NCBI GenBank assembly: GCA_041394405.1
Contig: JAWKIF010000007.1
Span: forward strand, 558,001-622,000
Origin: Microthrix sp041394405
GTDB taxonomy: Bacteria; Actinomycetota; Acidimicrobiia; Acidimicrobiales; Microtrichaceae
DNA: 64,000 nt
Direction: 5' to 3'
Positions 17,526 to 25,739 of this stretch are shown here, one piece after another. Position 1 is the first letter of the stretch. Every line of letters begins with the position of its first letter. The translations under genes and the position numbers were made by a program. Under the pieces are notes generated by a model. That model was not told the origin of the DNA and made no database searches. It saw only the letters and a program-made list of their open reading frames with translations.

Positions 17526-20500
17526 ATGACTCAGCTTTCCTATCTTGAAGCCGTCCGCCAGCGCGTCGTCGTGTTCGACGGCGCCTCGGGCACCTGGCTG
17601 CAGGGCCACGAGCTTGGCCCCGACGACTTCGGCGGCGATGCGCTGGAGGGGTGCAACGAGATCCTCTGCGACACCCGCCCCGGGCTCATCACCCAGATGC
17701 ACCGCGAGTACCTGGAGGCCGGCGCGGACGTCATCGAGACCAACAGCTTCGGTGCCTTCGGCGTGCCGCTGGGCGAGTACGGCATCGCCGAGCGGGCCCA
17801 CGAGCTGTCGCTCAAGTCGGCCCAGCTGGCCCGCGCCGCCGCCGATGAGTTCTCCACCGACGAGCGCCCCCGTTGGGTGGGCGGGTCGATGGGGCCGGGC
17901 ACCCAGTTCGCCACGCTCGGCAACATCTCTTATGAAGACCTGCGCGCCAGCTACTACCCCTCCGCCCTGGGCCTGTTGGAGGGCGGCATCGATCTGTACG
18001 TCATCGAGACCCAGTTCGACCTGCTGGGCGCCAAGGCGGCCATGGCCGCCTGCCGCGACGCCATGGCCGAGGTGGGCCGCGACGTGCCCATCCAGGTGCA
18101 GGTGACCATCGAGCTCACCGGCCGCATGCTGCCCGGCACCGAGATCTCCGCCGCACTCGTGGCGCTCGACGCCATGGGCCCCGACGTCATCGGCATCAAC
18201 TGCGCCACCGGCCCGGTGGAGATGGCCGAGCACGTGCGTCACCTGGCGCAGGCCAGCCGGGTGCCCATCGCCGTGCTGCCCAACGCCGGCCTGCCGTCGG
18301 TGGTCGACGGCAAGATGCACTACGACCTCACCGCCGAGCAGTTCGTCGAGCACCAGACCCGTTTCGTCGAGGAGCTCGGGGTCACCATCGTCGGCGGCTG
18401 CTGCGGCACCGACCCCAGCTACATCCGGCCCCTGGCCGAGGCCGTCGGCGGGCGGCCCGCCACCTGGGAGCCGGGCGAGTTCGAGCCCGGCGCCACGTCG
18501 ATCTACAGCCTGGTGCCCTTCGAGCAGGACGCCAGCTTCATGATCATCGGCGAGCGCACCAACGCCAACGGCTCCAAGCGGTTCCGGGAGGCCATGCTGG
18601 AGGCCGACTGGGACACCTGCGTGAAGATGGCGAAGGACCAGGTGAAGGAGGGCGCCCATGTGCTGGACGTGTGCGTCGACTACGTCGGCCGCGACGGCGT
18701 CGCCGACATGGAGGAGATCGCCAGCCGCTTCGCCACCCAGTCCACCGCCCCCCTGGTGCTGGACTCCACCGAGCCCGAGGTGATGGAGGCCGGCCTTCGT
18801 TGGATGGGCGGCCGGGCCATCCTCAACTCGGCCAACCTGGAGGACGGCGAGGCCGAGGGCAGCCGCCTCGACCGGGTGATGAAGCTGGCCGCCCAGTACG
18901 GCGCGGCCGTCATCTGCCTGCTCATCGACGAGAGGGGCCAGGCCCGCGACGTCGAGTGGAAGGTGGCGATCGCCCATCGCATCCACGACCTGGCGGTGAA
19001 CCGCTACGGGCTGGAGCCCTCCGACCTCATCTTCGATGCGCTCACCTTCCCGCTGTCCACCGGCGACGACGACCTGCGCGGCGACGCCATGGCCACCATC
19101 GACGCCATCGCCCGCATCAAGGAGGAGCTGCCCGGGGTTCACACCACGCTGGGCGTCTCCAACGTCAGCTTCGGCCTCAAGCCCGCCGCCCGCCACGTGC
19201 TCAACTCGGTCTTCCTGAACGAGTGCGTGAAGGCCGGGCTGGATTCGGCGATCGTGCACGCCGCCCGCATCATGCCGCTGGCGAAGATCCCCGAGGAGCA
19301 GCGCGAGGTGGCCCTCGACCTCATCTTCGACCGTCGGGGCACCGAGGGCACCCTGGCCGAGGGCGACGATCAGTACGACCCGCTGGCCAAGTTGCTGGAC
19401 GTGTTCAGCGACGTCAACGCCGCCGAGGCCGTGGTCGAGGACCGCACCGACTGGACGATCGAGGACCACCTCAGCCACCGCATCATCGACGGCGATCGCG
19501 AAGGCCTCACCGAGGATCTCGACGCCGCCATGGCGCAGGGCATCGCCCCGCTGAGCATCATCAACGACATCCTGCTGGCCGGTATGAAGATCGTCGGCGA
19601 GCGCTTCGGCGCCGGCGAAATGCAGCTGCCGTTCGTGTTGCAGAGCGCCGAGACCATGAAGGCGTCGGTGGCGCACCTCGAGCCGCACATGGAGAAGGTG
19701 GAGGGCGACACCGGCAAGGGCTCGATCGTGCTGGCGACCGTGAAGGGCGACGTCCACGACATCGGCAAGAACCTGGTGGACATCATCCTCACCAACAACG
19801 GTTACACGGTGCACAACATGGGCATCAAGGTGCCCATCACCGAGATGATCGAGAAGGCGCTGGAGACCAACGCGGATGCCATCGGCATGTCCGGCCTGCT
19901 GGTGAAGTCCACGCTGATCATGCGCGACAACCTGCTGGAGCTCGCCGCCCGGGAGCTGGACCGGGTGCCGGTGCTGCTCGGGGGTGCCGCCCTCACCCGC
20001 GCCTATGTGGAACGGGATCTGCGCGAGGGCCACCCGGGCCGCCTCTTCTACGGCAAGGACGCCTTCGAGGGGCTCCACACCATGGACCGGCTGATGGCCA
20101 TCAAGCGGGGCGAGGAGGCCGACGATGAGGCCTGGGGCCGCGAGCCGGGTGGCCGCGACATCCCCGGCCTGTCGGAACGGATGGCGGCTCGGGCCGGGGA
20201 GGGCGCCGAGGCGCCGGCGGATCTGCCGGCCCGGTCACCTGAGGTGGCCACCGACAACGAGGTGTTCGTCCCCCCGTTTCTCGGCACCCGCGTCGTGAAG
20301 GGCATCCCCATCGACGAGATCGCCGGGTGGATCAACGAGACCGCCCTCTACCGCAACCAGTGGCAGTTCCGTCCCAAAGCCGACGAGGACGACGTCGCCT
20401 TCAAGGAGCGCCTGCGCACCACCCTTCGTTCCGAGCTGGCCGAGGCCCGTGCCCAGGACCTGCTGGTGCCCACCGTGGCCTACGGCTACTTCGCCGCCAA

Positions 20501-21083
20501 CAGCGACGGCGACAACCTCATCGTGTGGGCGGACGACGACCGCAAGATCGAGCGGGCACGGTTCACGCTCCCCCGCCAGCACAAGTCGCCGTTCCTCTGC
20601 ATCGCCGACTTCTTCCGGTCGGTCGAGTCGGGCGAGCCCGACTACCTCGCAATGCACTTGGTGACCATGGGCTCGAAGGTGTCCGAGCGCACCGCCCAGT
20701 TGTTTGCCGAGGACCGGTATCAGGAGTACCTGCTGTTGCACGGGCTGGGCGTCGAGATGGCCGAGGCGCTTGCCGAGCGCTGGCACCGCCGCATTCGCGA
20801 GGAGTGGGGCTACGCCGACGAGGATCCCGAATGGGGCGGCAACACCCCCGACCGTGGGGCGCTCTCCGGCCTCTTCCGCCAGAAGTACCGAGGCGGCCGC
20901 TACAGCTTCGGCTACCCCGCCTGCCCCGACCTCGAAGCCAACGCCACCCTCGCCGACCTCCTCGACGCCAAATCACTTGGCATCGAATGCGACGAGGACA
21001 CGGGCTGGCAATACCACCCCGAACAGACCACCTCAGCCATCATCTGCCACCACCCGCAAGCCAAGTACTTCGTCGCTCGCTAA
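17526..21083 (+). CDS. metH: Cobalamin-dependent methionine synthase
   Basis: An 1185-residue MetH that moves a methyl group from methyltetrahydrofolate to homocysteine through cobalamin. Four modules are in the canonical order. The homocysteine domain (1-300) has the zinc ligands Cys in IGINCATGP and the pair in GGCCGTDPSYI. The pterin domain (about 320-600) starts with MIIGERTNANGSKRF. The cobalamin cap and Rossmann domain (about 640-900) has DVHDIGKN, whose His is the lower cobalt ligand. The C-terminal reactivation domain (about 930-1180) has the S-adenosylmethionine loop GGRYSFGYPACPDLE. Length is normal. It is monocistronic between a divergent lipoprotein gene and the convergent low-GC island; no riboswitch is seen in its 290-base upstream gap. 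Confidence 0.97.
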   Translation: MTQLSYLEAVRQRVVVFDGASGTWLQGHELGPDDFGGDALEGCNEILCDTRPGLITQMHREYLEAGADVIETNSFGAFGVPLGEYGIAERAHELSLKSAQLARAAADEFSTDERPRWVGGSMGPGTQFATLGNISYEDLRASYYPSALGLLEGGIDLYVIETQFDLLGAKAAMAACRDAMAEVGRDVPIQVQVTIELTGRMLPGTEISAALVALDAMGPDVIGINCATGPVEMAEHVRHLAQASRVPIAVLPNAGLPSVVDGKMHYDLTAEQFVEHQTRFVEELGVTIVGGCCGTDPSYIRPLAEAVGGRPATWEPGEFEPGATSIYSLVPFEQDASFMIIGERTNANGSKRFREAMLEADWDTCVKMAKDQVKEGAHVLDVCVDYVGRDGVADMEEIASRFATQSTAPLVLDSTEPEVMEAGLRWMGGRAILNSANLEDGEAEGSRLDRVMKLAAQYGAAVICLLIDERGQARDVEWKVAIAHRIHDLAVNRYGLEPSDLIFDALTFPLSTGDDDLRGDAMATIDAIARIKEELPGVHTTLGVSNVSFGLKPAARHVLNSVFLNECVKAGLDSAIVHAARIMPLAKIPEEQREVALDLIFDRRGTEGTLAEGDDQYDPLAKLLDVFSDVNAAEAVVEDRTDWTIEDHLSHRIIDGDREGLTEDLDAAMAQGIAPLSIINDILLAGMKIVGERFGAGEMQLPFVLQSAETMKASVAHLEPHMEKVEGDTGKGSIVLATVKGDVHDIGKNLVDIILTNNGYTVHNMGIKVPITEMIEKALETNADAIGMSGLLVKSTLIMRDNLLELAARELDRVPVLLGGAALTRAYVERDLREGHPGRLFYGKDAFEGLHTMDRLMAIKRGEEADDEAWGREPGGRDIPGLSERMAARAGEGAEAPADLPARSPEVATDNEVFVPPFLGTRVVKGIPIDEIAGWINETALYRNQWQFRPKADEDDVAFKERLRTTLRSELAEARAQDLLVPTVAYGYFAANSDGDNLIVWADDDRKIERARFTLPRQHKSPFLCIADFFRSVESGEPDYLAMHLVTMGSKVSERTAQLFAEDRYQEYLLLHGLGVEMAEALAERWHRRIREEWGYADEDPEWGGNTPDRGALSGLFRQKYRGGRYSFGYPACPDLEANATLADLLDAKSLGIECDEDTGWQYHPEQTTSAIICHHPQAKYFVAR

Positions 21084-21137
21084 GGACCGTGGACGCATTG
21101 CGTCGTGGCACCCGGATGAGAGAGTCCGAAAAGCCCC

Positions 21138-21812
21138 TTAGAAGATGCTCGCCTTCCGAAACTTCAGGCCCCTCACCAACACAGCCAACTCTTTCCCGCT
21201 AGGGGGACGCTTCGCACTCAGCAAGTCGGCCGCCTCGTCCCGAAACTGGCTCGTCAGACGGGAATCCAGACTCATGCCTTGCAGCACCGACTTCACTTCG
21301 CTGTCCCCCCGAGCACGGGTCTCTAGCCTGGACGCCGCAGCATCATACGCAGCCCTGGCGCTCCGAACACTTCGATAGACAGCAGTCCAAATAGTGCCGA
21401 AGGCACCAACAACAGCCGCCCCCAACCCGCTCAGGACCACAAGTACGTCCCGGTACTGGGACCACCAAGATTCAGCTTCGGCCTGCTCGAAGGCGCCCAC
21501 GACCTTCACCCCGACAGGGGATTCAAGCTGGACGAACACGGGCCGATCTACCACCCTACATAGCCATAGCCGATCAGCAACCTCACTCATCTCACACTCT
21601 GCCCAAGGCTCCTTGGACTCCAAGGAGCTCAGGACTCTAACCCCCTCAAGACGGGACGACTCGCCAACAAGCACACCAAATCCGCCATCCAATCTCGCCA
21701 CCTCCAGCTCTGGGCTAGCCGCACGAGAACAAGATGACGTCCCCGCCGCTACCATCAGGGCTAGGAGAAGGCTTCTCACCCGAACGCGCCCGATTGGAGT
21801 AGACGACACCAT
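21138..21812 (-). CDS. Membrane-anchored protein, third gene of low-GC operon
   Basis: A 224-residue protein of no family I recognise. The N-terminus is a lipoprotein-like signal (LLLALMVAAGTSSC, Cys at residue 28). A small extracytoplasmic domain of about 85 residues follows, with a Cys pair (WAECEMSEV, RLWLCRVV). A membrane helix at about 120-143 (VLVVLSGLGAAVVGAFGTIW) leads to a cytoplasmic, charged helical tail (YRSVRSARAAYDAAASRLETR). Its ATG directly follows the TGA of the preceding gene with no spacer, so translation is coupled. Base composition is clearly lower in GC than the flanking metH and ilvD genes, and codons such as CTA and ATA are more frequent. Confidence 0.7.
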   Translation of the reverse strand: MVSSTPIGRVRVRSLLLALMVAAGTSSCSRAASPELEVARLDGGFGVLVGESSRLEGVRVLSSLESKEPWAECEMSEVADRLWLCRVVDRPVFVQLESPVGVKVVGAFEQAEAESWWSQYRDVLVVLSGLGAAVVGAFGTIWTAVYRSVRSARAAYDAAASRLETRARGDSEVKSVLQGMSLDSRLTSQFRDEAADLLSAKRPPSGKELAVLVRGLKFRKASIF

Positions 21813-23498
21813 TCAGACGCTCCTGAGGGCGTGGTCAACGAGCACACTTCGGTGGACTGGAGCAAAAGTGCCGAGCTCGTCTGCCCATCGCTCAAGTTGA
21901 CCTTGGGGCCCCGTCGAGCCAACACGTTCAGCGCAACGCACTACCTCCTGTGGGAAAGCATCCGATGGCACCATCCAGATCATCTGCCCGACTTCATAGA
22001 GAAATGCCTTGGTCTGATCCTGGCCCCAATCACGCGTAATGAGATCTAGTCCATGTTCAATCTCGCTAATGGACTCATCCAGTTCGCTGGCAAGACCCGC
22101 CGATAGGCTTGAGATCGTCCGGTGCAATCTAAGAACTACAAGAACTTCCCCAACTACTACCGATCCGGCAACGGCGGCAGCAAGCCCAACAACAACACTT
22201 ACGCCCGCGGCAGAAATAAGGTCGGTGAGATCGAACACCGCCGCCATAACTCCTACTAGCAGCACCACGAAGCTGCCCGCTACTTGAAACGCCGCATGCC
22301 TACGATCAACCGTCGCAAGCGACAGCAGACTCATCCGTGCATCCCGTCTAGCCATTTCCTCCAGCATTGCCCGTCGGTCGCGTGCCTCGGCGAGCAACGT
22401 CCCTGTCGGGAGCGCCTCGCTTCCCTCCCCGTCGGCGCCGCGGCCCGAGGCATCTACGTCGTCAACGGATTGCCGGCCTTCCTTAGTCTGCTGCGTGGAG
22501 CGCAGGGGTGAATCCCATACTCTCGGAACATCGGCCGAGTCCCTTGGAGGGCCTGCGCTACATTCTTGAACCTCACCCGACCGGCCTTCGTGTATCGCGC
22601 CACTCCTGGACGCCTTCAATCCGAGGTCCATCTCCCGCACTGCCGCAGCGTAGGTCGAAAGCGAACACGCTACTCGCGCCGTCAGTTCGAGGCAGCTCGC
22701 AGACCCTGGTGCCCAACACCCTTGTCCCGGTTCCCGCGCCGCAACCAAAGCGTCCGCAAGTCCAGAGGCCTCAAGGAGAGTATTCCTAGAGGATGCCGTC
22801 GACAACGCACGTAAGACCCAAGCCTTCTTCAATAGCTCGGCGTGCCCCGCACTCCGGTCCAGTTCGGGTAGCCATTCCACCAGCATCAGTCGGCCGGCCC
22901 GAGCGTGGATACCAGCGGATGGAACAGTTCGGCTAACCCGATCCAAAGCGATTACTGCTGCGGCGGCGGGGACGATATGAAACCCTCCGCCGGGGCTCGA
23001 CCGATAACCATCCTCTGCCCTAGCAACTAGGATCTCCACCAGATCCATTCGGGGGTCAATGCCGCCAGCGTAGCGGGATATGTTGCTTGTGAGGTAAAGT
23101 AGCCTTGCAAGCTGTTGAGTGGGAATGTGGTCAAGCTGATCCTGTTCCGATAGACCGTAGAGACGTTCCAAGTGCGGGAGCCGCTTCTGGATCTGCCCCT
23201 CACGCAAGAAATTCGCCCGCAGCCCCTCCCGTAGCACAAACTCCAAATGATCTCTCGACAACGACTGCGCAGGCTGAGACAGACCTTCCTTCACATACCG
23301 CGCGACCACAGAGCCGACCTCGGTTGGCATCTCCACTTCTGTCCGGCGAATTGTTGCTAGAATGGTCGATGACAGTCCGTAGTCTGTTCCAGCAATGCCG
23401 CTCCAGATCGAGTCGACGTCCCGCCGGTCCAGCAGAAATCTAGCCGCCTCGGCCGCCGCCCCGTCGACCACTGGCCACTCATCAGACATAGAGTTCAA
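21813..23498 (-). CDS. Helical-repeat membrane protein, second gene of low-GC operon
   Basis: A 561-residue protein of unknown function. Residues 1-300 are helical; the part GGGFHIVPAAAAVIALDRVS, LKKAWVLRALSTAS and GQGCWAPGSASCLELTARVA resembles the alpha/alpha-toroid of prenyltransferase and terpene-cyclase-like repeats, but without clear catalytic Asp motifs. A polar linker (about 300-365) and a charged helix (RDRRAMLEEMARRDARM) follow, then two adjacent membrane helices near 390-450 (VAGSFVVLLVGVMAAVF, VVVGLAAAVAGSVVVGEVLV), and a helical C-terminus. Its first 17 bases overlap the ATPase gene and its stop abuts the next start. The comparison with toroids is tentative. Confidence 0.72.
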   Translation of the reverse strand: MNSMSDEWPVVDGAAAEAARFLLDRRDVDSIWSGIAGTDYGLSSTILATIRRTEVEMPTEVGSVVARYVKEGLSQPAQSLSRDHLEFVLREGLRANFLREGQIQKRLPHLERLYGLSEQDQLDHIPTQQLARLLYLTSNISRYAGGIDPRMDLVEILVARAEDGYRSSPGGGFHIVPAAAAVIALDRVSRTVPSAGIHARAGRLMLVEWLPELDRSAGHAELLKKAWVLRALSTASSRNTLLEASGLADALVAAREPGQGCWAPGSASCLELTARVACSLSTYAAAVREMDLGLKASRSGAIHEGRSGEVQECSAGPPRDSADVPRVWDSPLRSTQQTKEGRQSVDDVDASGRGADGEGSEALPTGTLLAEARDRRAMLEEMARRDARMSLLSLATVDRRHAAFQVAGSFVVLLVGVMAAVFDLTDLISAAGVSVVVGLAAAVAGSVVVGEVLVVLRLHRTISSLSAGLASELDESISEIEHGLDLITRDWGQDQTKAFLYEVGQMIWMVPSDAFPQEVVRCAERVGSTGPQGQLERWADELGTFAPVHRSVLVDHALRSV

Positions 23499-24723
23499 TC
23501 ATGAATTTCATGAGGACGTAGGTTGCGGCTCTGCGGAACGTAATACGTTGCGTTTCTGCAGAGTAGTCAAGAGCATCACAGGACTTGGTCATCTTAAGAA
23601 GATCATCCTCGACCTCAGCAAGCCATGTCTGGTCGACGGGACGGTCTGAGTCTAACCGGCGAAGAACTGCCGGGAGGTCTGTGGACTGTCCGCAATCAAT
23701 AATCTTGGATAGCAAGATCCGCCCAGTCTCAGTTAGGTCCTCGATCTCTTGCTCAAGAGCCTGCCACTCATTCATCATCTCGATACGCATGGCCATCCTA
23801 AGGTCATCGTCCGAGATTTCGAACTGGCCGGAGAGTGAGGCGGCTTCATAGACGTGGTGGCAGAGCTGAACGATCCGGCGAGGCTGCCGCGCTGATGCCA
23901 CGGCAATCGCATCAATTATGTGCTCAGGGAACCGACCGCCCTCGTCGTCACCCAGCCGGACCCGAATACACTGCCGTGCCTCGTCAAGGCTATCGAACTG
24001 CTTCATGGCTAAGGTCGTCTCGGTAAATTTGACGAATATGCCGTCATCGGCCCGGGCTCTTACGGCCAGATTGTCCATGTTCGCGCGGAAGAGTTCTTCG
24101 ACTGGCGTCTTGTGTCTCGTATCCCTCGGAACTCGCCATCCTAAGGCGAGAAGGAGACACTTGGATCTAGCGAGAGCCGACCGAAGTGACTGCATCGTTT
24201 CCGGCTCAAGGTTCTCCGCCTGGTCGAGGACCAGCGCGAACCCAGTCGCATCCTCAAGAATCACCTTTTTGAGGATAAAGTCCATAAGCTGCACGAAGTC
24301 GCCGTTGGTCAATCTACGGTCGAACTGTCTACATGTATCTAATATTCTTTCACATCGGTCGTCTAGTAGGATGTCGACGTCCCGCCCGTTGGATTTTGAC
24401 CATGATTCGATTCCCCATATCGCCCCGTCAAAGATTTCAAGCAACTGGTCTTTCGCAAGCTGATCGCCTGATCGCGGCTTGCCGAGTTCTACGAACGCAA
24501 AGCACAATCCTTGCGTCCTGGCTTCTGAGCATATATATGTCAGAAACGAAGACTTGCCGAACCCCGTGAAGCCCGGTACGGATATTGAGTGTGACTTCCC
24601 ATGTCGGGCAACGGACTCCACTCTGGCCTTCACCACCCTCAGTTCGCGCTCCCTACCAACGAAGTGGCTCCGGATTGCGGGGTCTTCGTAGAACGGGTTG
24701 TCGCTGGCGAAGTCGACTATCAC
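23482..24723 (-). CDS. P-loop ATPase (AAA/STAND-like), first gene of low-GC operon
   Basis: A 413-residue ATPase. The N-terminal FVGRERELRVVKARV is the lead-in seen in ORC/STAND-type AAA ATPases. Walker A is GFTGFGKSS at about residues 51-59. Walker B is GFALVLDQAENL near 165-175, with Gln where many AAA proteins have Glu, so hydrolysis may be weak. ALGWRVPRDTRH at about 193 is a candidate sensor strand with arginines. The C-terminal 150 residues are a winged-helix-like lid (RQPRRIVQLCHHVYEAA). The GTG start at 24723 has only a weak ribosome site. It probably senses a signal and acts on the two downstream membrane proteins. No exact family is recognised. Confidence 0.8.
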   Translation of the reverse strand: MIVDFASDNPFYEDPAIRSHFVGRERELRVVKARVESVARHGKSHSISVPGFTGFGKSSFLTYICSEARTQGLCFAFVELGKPRSGDQLAKDQLLEIFDGAIWGIESWSKSNGRDVDILLDDRCERILDTCRQFDRRLTNGDFVQLMDFILKKVILEDATGFALVLDQAENLEPETMQSLRSALARSKCLLLALGWRVPRDTRHKTPVEELFRANMDNLAVRARADDGIFVKFTETTLAMKQFDSLDEARQCIRVRLGDDEGGRFPEHIIDAIAVASARQPRRIVQLCHHVYEAASLSGQFEISDDDLRMAMRIEMMNEWQALEQEIEDLTETGRILLSKIIDCGQSTDLPAVLRRLDSDRPVDQTWLAEVEDDLLKMTKSCDALDYSAETQRITFRRAATYVLMKFMIELYV

Positions 24724-25739
24724 GCAACAGAACCTACCTGTTCATAGAGATGGGGCGCAATGCACCCATACGACCACTGGGAGTGGCGGCGACCTCGGGT
24801 CGTGGCCTGATTCGCTACTCCGCCTTCATGTCTTCTTCCTTGCTGAACACCCAGAGGCAGTTCGCATTGAGGGCGGACTTTGGCTGAGCTTGGGGATGTG
24901 AGTGGTGGGGAGCGACCCGGTGGGAATGTTCCAGCGGTCATTCGCATGTTGCAGTGCTGTCTTGGCATGGACGCACGCGAGACTGAAGTGGACTGTGAGA
25001 GGCACAACTTCAACAGGCTGGTCCAGTCGCGTCGAAGCGCACAAACCAGCCTCCAATGCGTCCTGGGTAAGCCAGAACGAGCGGCTCCGCTGTGGCCCCA
25101 TCCCGGTCTCATCAGTCGGCGACGAACCCGCCCGCCGCAGCCCTGGCCGGGCGGAGGGAAGGGCGATACCGGGACAGTTACCACGTTCACCACACCGGCC
25201 GACAAGGGAGGCGTCCAGATGTGCCGCTGCGACCTCGCCACACCTACGCCGCAGGCATTCGGTATGGCCTCCTGCCCGGGCTATTTCTCCCGGCTTCGGA
25301 GTCGACCACCACACGGTGGGGTGATCGTGCGTTGCTGACCGGCCCATATCCACCAGATTGGAGCCGGCACGCCGATCAGGGAGCGTTGCCACTGATTCAC
25401 TCTCGCTACACCTTCTTGTCTTGCCTGCCGGACCCGGAACGTCTGGCAGTACCGCCCCGTCCCGTCCTTGTCGGGGCTGCTTCCCGCCCTCACCTGCGTC
25501 TCCAGGCTCGGACTGCGCCCAGCTTCGCCGGCCCGCTGCGACAGGCCGGAGGTGGAGTCCTTTCATCTCCACCCGAACTTGTGGCGCCACCTGGCGCACA
25601 AGACGGTCAGCGTACTCAGCCAACGGGCCCAGACGACCCAACGCGACCCTCTTGTCACTCAATCTCGCCGACATAGCCCACCGGACGTGACGCGCAGGGT
25701 CGCACATGACGGATGCGTTCCATCCCAGCCACCCTTTGG
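24724..25739. other. About 1 kb without a convincing gene
   Basis: Several overlapping frames are open here on both strands, the longest on the minus strand at 24826-25707, but none has a credible protein motif, codon bias or ribosome site. Composition is intermediate between the low-GC operon and ilvD. It holds the promoter of the ATPase operon near 24724 and the ilvD 3' side. On the minus strand, parts such as GCGAGAGTGAATC look like structured RNA, but I cannot name an element. Confidence 0.5.

Noticed and set aside
17379..20078. 899-codon minus-strand open frame opposite metH
   Set aside because: It is antisense to a certain metH gene; long mirror frames are expected in GC-rich coding DNA and its His/Gly/Arg/Leu-rich translation has no domain.
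24826..25707. 293-codon minus-strand frame in the gene-poor stretch
   Set aside because: No ribosome site, no recognisable motif and no typical codon pattern; other frames in the same region are equally open.
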